A stretch of 64,000 bases of DNA from Blasia pusilla (lineage: Eukaryota > Marchantiophyta > Marchantiopsida > Blasiales): positions 26,474,001-26,538,000 of the forward strand of contig CM114274.1 in the NCBI GenBank assembly GCA_050084515.1. The letters are read 5' to 3'. Every line of letters begins with the position of its first letter. The first letter of the stretch is position 1. The translations under genes were made by a program, and so were the position numbers. This document shows, piece after piece, positions 52,721 to 64,000 of the stretch. The notes beneath the pieces were generated by a model. That model worked only from the letters and a program-made list of their open reading frames with translations. It was not told the origin of the DNA and made no database searches.

Positions 52721-55350
52721 TTTCTCAATTTTTGCTCTTCCTTCAAACTTTCTAAAACTCCCTTCCTCACTTTGCAACTTATTTCTTTATAGAATGGACC
52801 TAACTTTTTTTTTTATGGGAGTTTTCTTTGACATTGAGAGATATTTTGTTGTGACCGTCGCAACCAAATGCATGCCAACGCGGAACATGAAAAGTCAAGT
52901 GGGAGCACACTAGGATGGAAGTGTGTTAGAGTCTTACAAGTGAGACATAAGTTGCAGAAGTAAGATGCGAGCCTTCATGGGCATCTCAAGTGCTGAAGGT
53001 GGCGAGCTAGCAAAACAAGACCAAGTGTTAAGTAGGACTTGAGAAGACCTCAAGTCCAACAAGAGTTGGGTGCAAAAGATACTAGAACTAAGCTTGGAAC
53101 TTGATTGAGCCTTTGGTGGTTCTCCATGTTGGAGATCATAACAACTAGATCCTAGATATGTCTAGAATAAATAAGGTGGTATTGGAAAGCTAATGGGAAG
53201 AAAATTAGAAAGCACTAAAAATAAAAAAAAATAGCATGAATAGACATCTGGAAACCATCCCAAAGCTATCAGGATGATAGTTGGATTGAGGGCCGCAAGG
53301 AGCGGCCCATGAGGACTTTCCTAAAGGTAGGGAGGGGATGGGCATCTCTAGAACTATATATAAGAGGGAGGGTCTCCAAGGGTGTCTGGAAACTGAACTC
53401 CACCTTGGGAACGATAAGGATGAACCAATGGCATGAGATGGATTGTGACATTAGCTTATGGGTTTTTAACGCCAAGCCAAGCCCATTTGGGCGAGTTATG
53501 GCCACCAACCTTAGACCTTGACCAGTGACTTAAATATTATATTGTAGTTGTTGTTAGGAAACTGTGAGTACAACAATATTCAAGTAATGCATCCTAATTA
53601 GAGCCTCCATTTCACTCCACAACTTGCCAAATTTTTTGAGCTGACTCTAATTGGTTGCTTAGCAATCAAAACTAACTTCAAATTAGATGATGATAAGTCC
53701 TCTTGTATACTTCTGTTTAATACTACTTACATAGTTTCATGTGACTCAACTAGCTATTCTTAATGCGCTTCTTTCGATAACTTGTGACTCATTTGTTGAT
53801 TCATGCTCTTCTTATTTTACTAACATGTAAATATGAACTCTGTAATTTTACAAAGGAAGATTCCTGAATCCGAATGTTAATTATCTTGTGTTATGCTTGG
53901 TTTTGTTTCCCCATAGGATTCTCTTTCTACTTCTTTGCATGGTTCTTCCCATTGGATTTCTATTTCTATTTTCATATTGGGTTCTAATTCTAGTTTGGAT
54001 CCCTCTTGTACTTTTGGTTAGGAATTCTCATTGTAAATTAGTTTGATGGCTTTCTTCTTTGTTTTTTCCCTTGAACTTATTTTTAGTTTTAATGTTGGAG
54101 TTTTTCTACAACTTTTTCCTTGTAAATTTCTATGTGTGGGGTTTCAACATGGATTTCCACTCTTATAGAAATGCCATGTTATCAATTATGGTAAGGAAAT
54201 AATGTTAACATGTAAGTTAAAGTGGGTATGCATGAATGAACTATATATATAAAAGATGAAAAAGGGAAGATTACTTATTATGGAAAGAATAGTTTAAAAG
54301 AAGTAAGTCTTATCATGAAATGATGAAATATCTTTTTCTTTCAAAGACTTTGAAGTATTTAAAAAAAACACCTTTCAATAGTGCAAAATTTCTAGAAATA
54401 GAGAACTATGTACCACACTTAAAGCTTAACACGTGTAGGGAGGGGTTGGAGGTTACTATGCGAGAATAATCTCTTCTTAAATTTTTCTTTTTAAAAGAGA
54501 AGGGCATGTGATATTTAAAAATTTACATCACTCTTTTGGAAAAGATAGATTTGTGGATGACATGTGTGTATGCGTGAATGAAACAATAAACAGTATTATA
54601 GTTTCATCCATATTGTAATGGAAAGAAAGGAGATTCATTAGTTAATATTGAAAAATATTTTAAAATAAGAAAAATCATGATTGAATGCTCATGTCCTCGG
54701 CTCTTATTTTTTGAATAATATCTGAGCATTTAAAAATATCTATCGTGCTAAGAAATCAACGAGTTATGAGACTATGATACATCACACATTTACATTATTA
54801 ATTGAGAACATTTCAACGCGAAGAAAATATTTTCAAAAAATGAAAATATACATTTAGAGTAGGAAGGAGACGAAGAGACTTAGAAAAACAAAAATTTACA
54901 GGAGATAAAAAAGAAATCGTTGAAAACCTGATAGCCGGACCTGTTCAAAAGTCCCACAGCTAAACTAAAATATTGCCCACATTACAAGAGAGGTTGTTTA
55001 TTTCTTTATTAACAATGGAAGGTGGGCGAAGATATGTCCGCCTTAATTGGGCTGTATGTATGTTTACGTGACTTACCAAAATGAACGATTTTGGGTGTTG
55101 TAAAGCATGAGGTTAGAGAGAGAAAGTTCTTGTGGGCCACATGAAGCACTTCGGATGATGTTGTAAAGCATTAGTTTAGAGAAGGAAAGTGCATATGGGC
55201 TAAGTTTAGAAAAGCAACGAGCAAATGTAGAAATGCATACGGCCATGACAGATAGAAAAAGTAAGTTTAGGGGCACGGGAGTTGACTTGACTCGGAACAC
55301 ACCCACAGAGATATATATAGAGATAGATTAGCAAAGGTCCAGAAAACGGG
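52721..55350. other. no gene recognised
   Basis: AT-rich. A short frame at 53309-53521 lies in a slightly GC-richer patch, with no known domain. The remainder has only short accidental frames. Confidence 0.45.
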
Positions 55351-55489
55351 TTCGGGTGTGAATGGATCCAGGTTCCAACAGATGAAGAACTGGAAAGATA
55401 AGGTGAACGTGCCGGGAAGAATCTTCCAAAAGAGGGACGAGTGCTTTTGTGTCTGTGCAGAAGCCTTTTCCTCGAAGACTGCTGCGACG

Positions 55490-55511
55490 GCAGCAGCAGC
55501 AGCAGCAGTGG
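55490..55511 (+). repeat. CAG microsatellite
   Basis: About six consecutive CAG units, read as an Ala run in the plus frame 55358-55849. That frame is open for 163 codons, but nothing in it is recognisable and half of it is also open on the minus strand (55920-55615). Confidence 0.85.
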
Positions 55512-55849
55512 CAGCATTTGGTAGCGCTCATGGGCATCTAGATCGTGCGTTGCTGCGACTCACATGGAGCGAGGGAAGGAGAGAGAGGGGAGCGAATTGC
55601 ACCGTATCATCTAATTATGGAGAAGGACCTGCCATTTCGAGTGTGGTGTTGACCATCGCGAGCGCGAAAGATACCCGTCTGCATGAACCCACCGAAGAAA
55701 GCGTAGAGACGCGAACGCGGACGAGGAGACATATAAGACACACCGTTAGTATGGAGGGAACGGTGAATGCACTGCTTCGCACTGCGCAGCGCTGCACTCT
55801 CCCGCGTCCGGTGGCGCTAGGGTTGCAGACCTGGGCGGAGGAACTTTGA

Positions 55850-58620
55850 CGGCTGGGTGAACATTGCTCTGGGAGAACTCGCCAAGTTTGCGGGGAAGAT
55901 GTCATGCGAGGTGGGGACATTCTTATTGATTACCGTTACTTGATAGTCTCTTACATGGACGCCATAGCTAGAGGTTGAAAGTGGCCAGGGTAGGCAGGCG
56001 CGCGGGCCGGCGAGTTGCTGCTACTTGAAAGTGCCGAGCACGTCAATAAATGAATGCCTGCTGTCAGCAATGCCTATTCCGGCTACGAAATTTCGCGGGG
56101 CGGGACAGCGATGCCGCCGCTAGCGCTAGCGCACACAACTCCGTAGCTGATCTCAACGTCCGCCCCTGTCCAGGCTCCGGAATAATGCCATCCATCCATA
56201 GGCTTTCACGGAGCGCAAGGTGTTAATCGTACTCCGTGGACGACGAGGTTCCACGACTACCACGGCTACCAACTTCAGACATGAGCAGGCTACGAGAGCC
56301 GGGCCAGCGGCCTGCTCTCGAGTCTCTTCTGAGCTCCTCAGTAGCTCGGAAATGAACATAGCGGGAGCGGGAGCCTGAGGATCGCGAATGTTCGCTCTGC
56401 TCCGCACTCGCCTTGATGATTAGATGCCTCCAAGATGGAAACACGATGTCAGAGACCCTTACTTTGACAGCTAAAGTAATCGCGCAGGGACAGCTGTGAT
56501 GACGCCGATCTCCAGAGATACCTGTTGAAATACTGAACCGAGCCAACCGGGGAGATTCTGCTTGATAGGCTGTAACAGTGTATATACCTCATAATTCGAT
56601 CGACTTGTAAGCGTTTAGCAGACAGTACCATGAGGGTGACGAGTGGGTGACCCGCAAAGAACTGAAGTGGAAATAGGACGCATTCAGAGTAATCCGAATA
56701 AAATTTCGTCCTCTCCCACTCCTCATCCCGCTCGTCCTTGTTAAATGTTGCCAGTTCTGGCATGCTTAGCTTTTGCTGCAATCCAGAAAGGCTAATTGCG
56801 TTCAGGGAATCCTGTCCTGTACATTAATAAAGCTGGTCTTCAAAGCCATCCATATCATCGTAGTCGATAGATAGGACAAGACCAGGCGATCCCAGCAGGC
56901 GTGACCTACAAGGACTTAGTACGGTACCAATCTGGTGATCGACCGCTCCTCCTTCAAAGGTCTGTAATAACCAGTACCGGTAGATTCTCAATAGAGGTAT
57001 GCCGTCTGTCAGACCGGTCGAAGTATGAGTAGTCCTACATATCCGAGAAAATGAGTGCAGAACTTCTTGCTGCACTCTAGACTGTGCGATCTGTGCAGCA
57101 GACTGTTCGGGTGAAGTGGGGTTGTAAAAGCTTGGACAAACTTCTCCTCATGTCAAGAAGTCTCTACTTTACACCGTACATTCCCTTACCTACCTATCCT
57201 TCCTAGGTGATGTTCGAATGTTCGTCTCTGCCTATCATTATCTGGCGGAGTTCCGGAAGAAACCCATCACATTCCGCGATGGACCCTACATCGGAAATGT
57301 GAGTCGACTTCTCTTCGCAGGCTACACTCCATAAAGCGGGGTTAATGCCGTAAATCAAATGTGCCCGGGCGGACCAGAGCACAAATCCCATCATCCTGAT
57401 CGAACGAAATCTGTGTAGATCTATGTCTGGTTCACGCATCTCATTTCGCTAAAGAAAGTGAATCGCAATTGGTTGTTTAAGGTTACAGGCAGGCAGAAAC
57501 GTTTAGGGTTAAGGCTTACAATGAGGGCCAAAGTCTCCGACTGCAAGCTGTATCCATTGCCTTAACAAACTCAAATTCTCTGTTCGACGCGGAACCAGCG
57601 TTACGGTCCTGCTAATTGCATTTCCGTCGATGCAGCCTTCTCAACTTACTGATCTAGACAGCTTCGTTGTAGATAGCGGAGAAACCAAAGCTCAGAATAC
57701 AGTGGCCTTGCGAATTTCTCTTTAGGGCGGGTTACGTTTCAAGTGGCTATCGGCAATGACCTTCGGATTCCAGAGACGATATTGTGATATCATCATTATG
57801 GTATTTTTTTTAAGATCATCCTTCCTTACCTTGAGGCGGATGCCCATTAGCTGGTCTCAAGTAACGTTCGTACGAGAACTAGATCGGATGGTGATACGTT
57901 ACAATCTCGATTCGTCTGCTCGGCATGAATGTCATGCGAGAGATCTGAAAGCTATTGCAGCTGTTTGTGATGATCCACAAATAACTCGTTCGCTTCACAA
58001 ATTAAAGAAGATCTAGCTTTATGTGGATAAGTATGGCTTGGAATCACACCTGGTCAAGTCGCTAGCGTCGACCAGTCTCATTTCTTCTGCCAGTGTCGAT
58101 GATCTGTGCATACTTTGTCGACAACATGTTACTAGTTCTCGAAGGATCTAGATTTCCAAGTTTCTTTAGGGATAATTAATCTGTATTCTAAATCGTCATC
58201 CAACAATGGAAACACTCGGAATCCCCACGCAGACGGAGCGCTTAGCTTTAAACACTCTAACTTAGCATTACTCATCTGCGTCTTGATTTTGAGTGAAAGA
58301 GGAACACTTCGCACAAATTCTATAAGGCCTCCGACAAGATCGATACTATCTTGCGAGTCTTGCACATCTACCTCCATGACGGCCTATAATACTCTGTAAT
58401 CGATCCTTCAATCGATAGCACGGCTTTTAGACATATCGCTCCCGGCCTTGACTTCGAGCCGATCTAGATACTTCGCGTGAAGAGCTCACACCTCCGGAAG
58501 GACGTGAACACCAAAATCAGCAGTCAAAACGCGGACAAGTGCAGCGGCGGGCTCGGAATCTCTGCACATTAGGCATTACATTGGCTTGATGGTCTGATAG
58601 TGACAAGAGCTGGCTAAAGC
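55850..58620. other. single-copy DNA with coding-like segments of unknown identity
   Basis: Three segments look more like exons than noise. 56774-56700 on minus starts right after a good acceptor (CTTTCTGGATTGCAG) and reads QQKLSMPELATF, NKDERDEEWERTK. 57756-58016 on plus reads ELDRMVIRYNLDSSARHECH and DLKAIAAVCDDPQITRSLHK, with a similar style after its stop (LYVDKYGLESHL). 58377-58132 on minus reads MEVDVQDSQDSIDLVGGLIE and ECLKLSAPSAWGFRVFPLLD. I cannot connect them into one gene or name a family, and they lie on different strands. Confidence 0.3.
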
Positions 58621-58783
58621 AGGCGTCACCGCAGAACGTCGCCCACAGTGCCTAAAGCGTTTGGAAGCGTGTACGGTTACACGAGCTCGCATGACCGTGC
58701 GCATACCATCTCACCTCATTTCTTTCCCTTTCTTCATGTCTCCAGATATACTGACCATGGCTTTGAGAACGTCCATTATACGA

Positions 58784-59200
58784 TTAATTCATACGAATAC
58801 CTATCCGTACACGAGTGTCATGGACAGCGATAAGGTGGTGCTTGAAAGCATCGGTGATACGCGCCATGGCTTTGGGAACGTCGAATGCTTCTTCGGGGCC
58901 GTCTTTGAACCTGTGTTTGTGAAGAGTTCCAGTCGATTCGGGAGGGCACGTCAAGCTCACTCCTAACAACTCCTCCGCTCCAACAAGCCTCGAATTTGCG
59001 GGACACAGAGTTTGCAACCCGATCCTTGATGAAGGAAACTCATCGGATGTGAACAAAGCGACAACATGAAATTTGTCTGCGTGGACATCTGCTTCTTTCA
59101 TTTTCGATTTCTGATTTGATCGTTGTCGGTGGTGGTCATACGTCGAGTAAGAGTCTACGAGCGGGCACGCACTGACCGTGCGATTTCCAATTGCCGTCAA
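58784..59200 (-). CDS. possible exon, unknown protein
   Basis: 138-codon frame. The part KEADVHADKFHVVALFTSDE, LLGVSLTCPPESTGTLHKHR and DVPKAMARITDAFKHHL has the residue mix of a real protein. No start, splice or domain can be confirmed. It may be a shadow. Confidence 0.25.
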   Translation of the reverse strand: MTAIGNRTVSACPLVDSYSTYDHHRQRSNQKSKMKEADVHADKFHVVALFTSDEFPSSRIGLQTLCPANSRLVGAEELLGVSLTCPPESTGTLHKHRFKDGPEEAFDVPKAMARITDAFKHHLIAVHDTRVRIGIRMN

Positions 59201-59720
59201 TTACATCTTGCAGTTGTCACTGATCGGGTAGAAGCGACTTCAGTTATCGTCCAGCTTCTTCAATCGATCGATTGTTGAGTGGCATGGCTGTGGTGCCATC
59301 CACTAGGACTTTCGATGAGGAAAACTGAAGGCCTTATCCAGGAGGCGTAAGGAGTGAGACTAGAACCTGATTTGAATCCAATGTTGGCAGCCAATGGAGC
59401 TCCTTAGTGATGTGGATCAGGAAGGGAGCTTCCACTCACTAATCCATGTCTGACATTTCACCGTTCCTTCCTGAATGAGGCTCCAAGATGATGATAGTTT
59501 CTCCCCTCCTCCCCACCTTCCCCTGACCCCACCCCACCATCTCCTTCCGTTGTCTGCAGAGTATCCTCTTCTTGGGCTGGTCAATCGCAGTTACCAGGCG
59601 GTGCGATGGATGTAATTCGACGCAGATAATCACCGTCTGAATCGTTGAGTCGTTGGCTTGTGCGTAGAGGCCAAAGGCATCCATCCGTCCATGATCAAAG
59701 GCTGTAGTTCTGGGCCTCAG
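59201..59720. other. no gene recognised
   Basis: Short frames only, plus a C-rich stretch near 59500-59540. Confidence 0.45.
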
Positions 59721-59845
59721 TTTTTTATAAAAGATATATATAGAAAAAGGATGGGAAACCCATCACAAGAGGGGCATGGAGACCCAAAAAATAGACCTCA
59801 AAGAGGCCTGAACCGACCCCGAGGAGAAAGAAGGGGGCCTTCCTC

Positions 59846-60448
59846 CTAATGACCAAAATCATAGACAATATAAGTATTAGTCATAACACCTAGAGAATTA
59901 TGACTAATACTAAGTGGGCCTCTAGCATTCACGTCTCCAACCGCCTGAGCTCGCCGCAGAAGCCCATTTGCCTGGGCACGCTGCAAAGCTATGGAGACCC
60001 GTTGTCTACAATAAAATATGGCAGTGGCTAAGGACAACCCATTTCTCGATTGGAGATGATGGGCGTAATCCGTAAGGAACGAGTCAAACCTCTCCCCCAT
60101 TGCCCCGTACATCTCAATGGCTAGGGGGATAAATCGATGTCCGTCATTAAGTCGACTACAAATGTGGGTCTTCTTGACCGCCGCCGCCGCCGCTCCTTGT
60201 AGCAATCTCCCTTGTGCTACCACTTGGGCTCGCACCGCCTCCCGCGTAGGATCTCTCACTACAACATCCGCTACCACCACCTCAGACTCCCTCGTCATGT
60301 AAAGATCAATACGGGTAAGGGAATCCCGCATGGAGTAGTGCCTCTCTCTTTGTACATGGAATCCACTCTCCCGACCAATAGAAAACATAATATCCCGCAC
60401 TGAATCGTGAGTGGCTGTCCTCTCACCCCCAATTAGACACCGTGTCAA
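59846..60448 (-). CDS. C-terminal nuclease-like module of an RT mobile element, 200 aa
   Basis: Just upstream of its first Met the same frame reads DPLGVHLTRC, and the ORF continues GGERTATHDSVRDIMFSI: a zinc-binding-like C..H...C and RH/TH pattern known at the end of a group of eukaryotic RT proteins. Then come TRIDLYMTRESEVVVADVVV and RDPTRE, followed by KK, a layout compatible with a PD-(D/E)XK nuclease core (D in RIDL, acidic VVVAD, Lys after). The tail HRFIPLAIEMYGAMGERFDS and QRVSIALQRAQA is also typical. Undamaged over 200 codons, unlike every other transposon frame in the window, so it is younger or constrained. The nuclease role is inferred from family pattern, not proven. Confidence 0.5.
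   Translation of the reverse strand: MTRCLIGGERTATHDSVRDIMFSIGRESGFHVQRERHYSMRDSLTRIDLYMTRESEVVVADVVVRDPTREAVRAQVVAQGRLLQGAAAAAVKKTHICSRLNDGHRFIPLAIEMYGAMGERFDSFLTDYAHHLQSRNGLSLATAIFYCRQRVSIALQRAQANGLLRRAQAVGDVNARGPLSISHNSLGVMTNTYIVYDFGH
59873..59911. repeat. perfect 14-bp hairpin at the 3' end of the RT-element ORF
   Basis: AGTATTAGTCATAA (59873-59886) pairs with TTATGACTAATACT (59898-59911) around 11 bases. It lies inside the last codons of the ORF (minus strand), so the protein end GVMTNTYIV is encoded by one arm. Confidence 0.88.
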
Positions 60449-60560
60449 ATGAACACCAAGTGGATCTAGACTGCGGGCATCAGGATTCGCATCGCGATGG
60501 GCTAGAGGTTCGCACCATTTCAGGAGTTCATCGCACGACCGCTCCTTAAGGAAACCCTCT

Positions 60561-63500
60561 CATAGAAGCGAGGCACCGGACACATTTTGATGTCCCGAAA
60601 GGCCGGAAGACTAGCTGTGTCGATTCTTCGAAAGCTTTCCCAATTGGCATAGCATCTCTGGTCTGAGCAGTAACATGGAAAGATGATCTAGGAATCTCAT
60701 GCTGACTAGCATAAGAGTAAGCAGAACCCAGTGAAATTACTCTTGCCTAATCCAACGCCGTCGGTGACGGTACGCCTCTGGAGAGCTTATCTATCGTTCT
60801 ACTTCGCACCACCGACACGAATTCCGAGCTTTGTCTTGAAATTTGGGGATTACCTGAGGGATAGACGTCGGGAATCAGCGGCAAGCCAAAAAGGGCGGTT
60901 AGTAGGACTAGGTGACAACATTCTTTCCGATAGAATGGAAAGGCAGAGATGGGGTCATACACGCGTTGATATCTTCGAATCTAAAACATTATGTGAGGCG
61001 GAGTTTCCAGACTCCCAATCCCCCCACTTCCAAGAAAACGACGTTGAGGCTGACTCGGCTTTCTGAACATTTCAGCCCAGATGGGTTAACTCTTTTACGA
61101 TCAAGAGATTTTGGTGATCTGACGATCCCAATTTGCTTACGGTGACCGTCCCAGGCCTGACACTGAAATTCACCAGACAGTTTTCGAAGACAGCCCTCAT
61201 ATGTTCGATAGAGGGGTTTCAGCCTTCGTACGCTCGATTAAAAGCCTGCCTCTACCGAGAAATGGAATCAGGGATGGGGGTTTACCATTGCTAACACGCC
61301 CGCTAATGCTAAGTTGGTTCCTGATCTACGAGTGGCAGAACAAAGCTCCCCAGACCAATCCTACTCGTCATGATACTTTCATCGTTGGAAATCAAAGCGT
61401 GCAGACATGGAAGCTTGGTTGAGATACAGCCATGTCCGTCAGTGCGCGTGATTGTCGATGGACCATGTGAGGCAGTGGTGGATAATCTCCCTGCGAAGCT
61501 TGGCTTGACTGACAGTCTGCCGCAATCGGTGAAGTATAAAAAAGACGTGCATCACTAGAAGATGATACGGAGAGTGAAGCGCGTGTGGCGTAGATCTGAA
61601 GCTAGAAAATCATTGCATATAAAGTGGATTATCAATGGCCCTTCGAAGAAACAACGTGCGTTTACGTGTAGAGCTCGTAGAGTTACATTACATCACGAAC
61701 TCCCGATAAGGGTGTACCTACAACACGGCTGACTGCAGCTGCGAACCTCAGCAAAAGTCGGAAAGTACTCAATGCTGGTAAAATCGGTGCTGAAGCCCGA
61801 ATCACGGTGATGGGAACCTAAGAATATCCACCACTGAGCTAGCTGAAAGGCCAGAGTGCTCCTTTCTGCGTTCTCAATCGAGGGGAAATACTAAACATGT
61901 CATTCACGTTGAGATCTTGTTCGTGTGAGACCATGTCCTCATCGCTAGACTGACAAATGATGATGAGAGGAGTGAGGCGTGCCAAGGCCAGCTTCTGAGA
62001 ATACTGTTTGCTTATTATCGAGGTTCAGAGGGTTCTGAGCAGACGGCTAGCTAGGACATGATTGAATACAGTCAGCAGACTATGAGCCTTACAACATTGG
62101 AATCAATTAACAGAATACACTGTCAGGGAACAATTCCTAATCAACCAGTGCCCATGCACTGCACTGAGAACCATGTGCTTCTGTCCTGTGTAGGCACTTT
62201 TTCAACAGTTTTTCTACAACGGCTCTCGCTACCGTCAGCAGGAATAAGGTTGTGCAGAAATCACAGCTAAGACCGCACAAAGTAATGCTGGCGAAATTGC
62301 TTGGCCATGGATACTCAACAGCCTGCCATTAGGGCAACTTGACGTTGGGCTGGTCTCAGATTTGGACGCATCCATGTGGAGAACCAAACTCTTGCTCCTT
62401 CATTTGAAGATTGTACATGTAACCATTGACTTTACCGCAGGCGAAAGAGTCCATGGGTTTTCAATAAATAAAGCCCTGGGAGAAGTCCGGTATGGGGGTT
62501 CTCCAGCAGACTGCCACCTCTCTGCTCTCAGCCTGAGGCCACCGCACGCGCACCCGTATTCGAAATTTCGAGTGCCAGAGGGATCTACAGATTCTGGTCG
62601 TTTTCTCCGTACCGAAGAACGAGCGAGGCTACTGTAAATGCATGTAAAAGGTACCCATTGTTATCATTTAAGCGGCTCCATCCTTTCAGGATACATCTCG
62701 CAGGGTGCATTATCCATGACTGGAGTTACGCCATACGCGATCTTCTCCATAAATGTCATGATCGCCACTTAAAGGGGTGCTTGATAATGCAGCTCAGTTG
62801 ACCAAAGCACTCATACCGAGCGATGGACATACCACATACCGTCACATACGTACCTGCGCCGGCGCCCTCTACTCCCGCACAAGATCGAAAGATAATATCA
62901 TCGGAGTGGATGTGCATTGCCCTTTACAACTCCTACCGCGCAGGATTGCACTGGATTTGCCACGCACAAATGCCGTAGATCTCTTTTAAGTACCAAAAAG
63001 GGGGGTAGATAGGGTAAGCGATGATTACGTGATTGCTTTTATACTTTGCTATCAAAGAACCACATGAATGAACAGTCGACGATCATGATAGGCCCGTGAA
63101 AAGAGTCGGTGCCAATTCTGAAACACTCCAATTTGGCTTACACCCAAAAGAGGATAGGACCCTCGAGCAAAACGTCTTACAATTTTGGGGAAAAGCCGAG
63201 TCGGTGGAAGAAAGTTTCTCTATTCAGGGCTCGAGCGAGAAACTGGGAGAAAACAGGTGGAAATAGGTCTGCGCATGTCTATTTGCTTCATATACTTAGC
63301 GTTAGCCGCGAGCTTTCCTCGCTCGCATTTCTCCTTCTTTTGGTGTCAAGGGGAATGTCACCACCGCTCTCTTGGAAAATGTTCCATGAGGGGAAGAAAT
63401 CTTCTCCGGACTGTCCGGAGCGTGCTCTAAAGGTTTTAGGTCGCACGTTCATGCGAGTTTGCCTTCCAGGCTCCCTTGAAGAATAATCCCGTATTCCCGA

Positions 63501-64000
63501 GGGAGGCTCCACATATTGTTCGTTCGCTAAAAGCGGTGAGATTTTACGAGTGGAACAGCTCATTACGCCAACCACGTCCGCTCGAGTCGCTTGACCAAAA
63601 ATCGCCGAATTCGTTCTCTGAATAACTCGAGGCAATAGAATTTCCACACAGTTCCCGACCGGCCCTCGTTACCAAGCAAGCCACGGGCAGCCAGGTGACC
63701 GCTGTCTCCCCTCCTTCCTGAATCCTGACCGTCATGATGCGCAGCCAGCAAAGGCTACGAGCCCTCCCGACACGGCCTCCCTACTTCGGGAATCGGGCTC
63801 CGCTGGGGCCGAAGCTGCTCCTGCTGCCGAGAACCAAGAAAGCCCGAAATTAAGGAAAACGCGTGGCGGGCAGGTCTCAGGACTCGGGAGCAAAGCTCAG
63901 CAAACGAGCGAACTAGTGCGGATCGGTGTGCTGCAGTTATCAGCTTCTAGACTACACTAATGCCGGGGGGCCCGCGTGTGCATAGGCCTTAGGTAGAAAG
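60561..64000. other. no gene recognised
   Basis: Frames up to 125 codons occur (60731-61066, 63109-63486 plus; 63288-63647 minus) but overlap on both strands and show no domain. The segment 61201-61558 on plus has a coding-like feel across a stop and a shift (FIVGNQSVQTWKL, SPCEAV-like), without identity. The last kilobase is GC-richer. Confidence 0.4.

Larger units (their letters stand above)
59721..60560 (-). mobile_element. truncated RT-class mobile element, 3' end
   Basis: The only long intact frame in this part of the window plus a trailing region. On the minus strand, after the ORF stop, about 120 bases run to an AT-rich end, CTTTTATAAAAAACT near 59719-59733, that looks like a short A-rich tail of a non-LTR-type insertion. 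The upstream side ends near 60560 without an RT domain, so it would be 5'-truncated. Class assignment is by the C-terminal module only. Confidence 0.45.

Noticed and set aside
55840-55960. Text FDGWVNIALGELAKFAGKM resembling an LSm/Sm-fold segment
   Set aside because: Only about 18 residues resemble the Sm fold, upstream and downstream need frameshifts, and the Sm2 motif is not convincing.
63109-63751. Frames of 62-125 codons near the right edge
   Set aside because: Overlap on both strands without domain or splice evidence.
1-64000. CRISPR arrays, rRNA genes, tRNA genes, bacterial-type operons
   Set aside because: None could be seen; the sequence is eukaryotic in every readable feature. A covariance-model tRNA search was not possible by eye and could still find a degenerate one.

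Overview
The window looks like nuclear DNA of a land plant, most likely seed-free (bryophyte-, lycophyte- or fern-like). The reasons are a MIKC-type MADS-box gene with the classical plant exon pattern and a K-domain close to what I remember of seed-free-plant MIKC proteins, together with a sea of decayed Ty1/copia and Ty3/gypsy retrotransposons. The lineage is an inference. There are no bacterial operons, rRNA, CRISPR or recognisable tRNA genes. Most open reading frames are short accidental frames.

Left part (1-19.5 kb): a minus-strand copia element (1-1589) is interrupted at 1590 by the LTR of an unusual gypsy element running on the plus strand (1590 to about 7370). It is followed by a second, minus-strand gypsy gag-protease remnant (7.9-8.8 kb), a decayed multi-exon host gene (11.65-13.16 kb), a CACTA-like transposon remnant (13.7-14.4 kb), a broken duplicate of the 3' part of the MADS gene (14.4-15.17 kb) and a plus-strand copia integrase-RT fragment (15.17-16.44 kb).

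Centre (19.5-37 kb): mainly single-copy sequence. It contains the one apparently intact gene, a seven-exon MIKC MADS-box gene on the minus strand (27505 down to 21653; exons of 185, 76, 62, 100, 42, 42 and 237 bp; 247 codons plus stop, all phases compatible). A GC-rich upstream region with a 12-bp perfect hairpin follows, then about 7 kb with no recognisable gene.

Right part (37-64 kb): a minus-strand copy of the same unusual gypsy element (44.4 to 40.19 kb), a plus-strand 3' fragment of a third copy (44.8-45.98 kb), and an isolated LTR (50.2-50.75 kb). Then come AT-rich repeats including a near-identical 289-bp tandem duplication, single-copy sequence with a few unplaced coding-like segments, and a truncated RT-class element carrying a PD-(D/E)XK-like C-terminal module (59.72-60.56 kb).

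The system most worth attention is that gypsy family. Combining the three copies gives the order gag (zinc knuckles), aspartic protease, a conserved linker of unknown function, a C5-cytosine DNA methyltransferase (motifs I, IV with Pro-Cys, VI, VIII, target region, pre-IX), reverse transcriptase, integrase, integrase C-terminal domain, and then a PHD finger. It is a retrotransposon that apparently carried both a DNA-methylation writer and a chromatin reader. All copies here are broken by stops, frameshifts and deletions.
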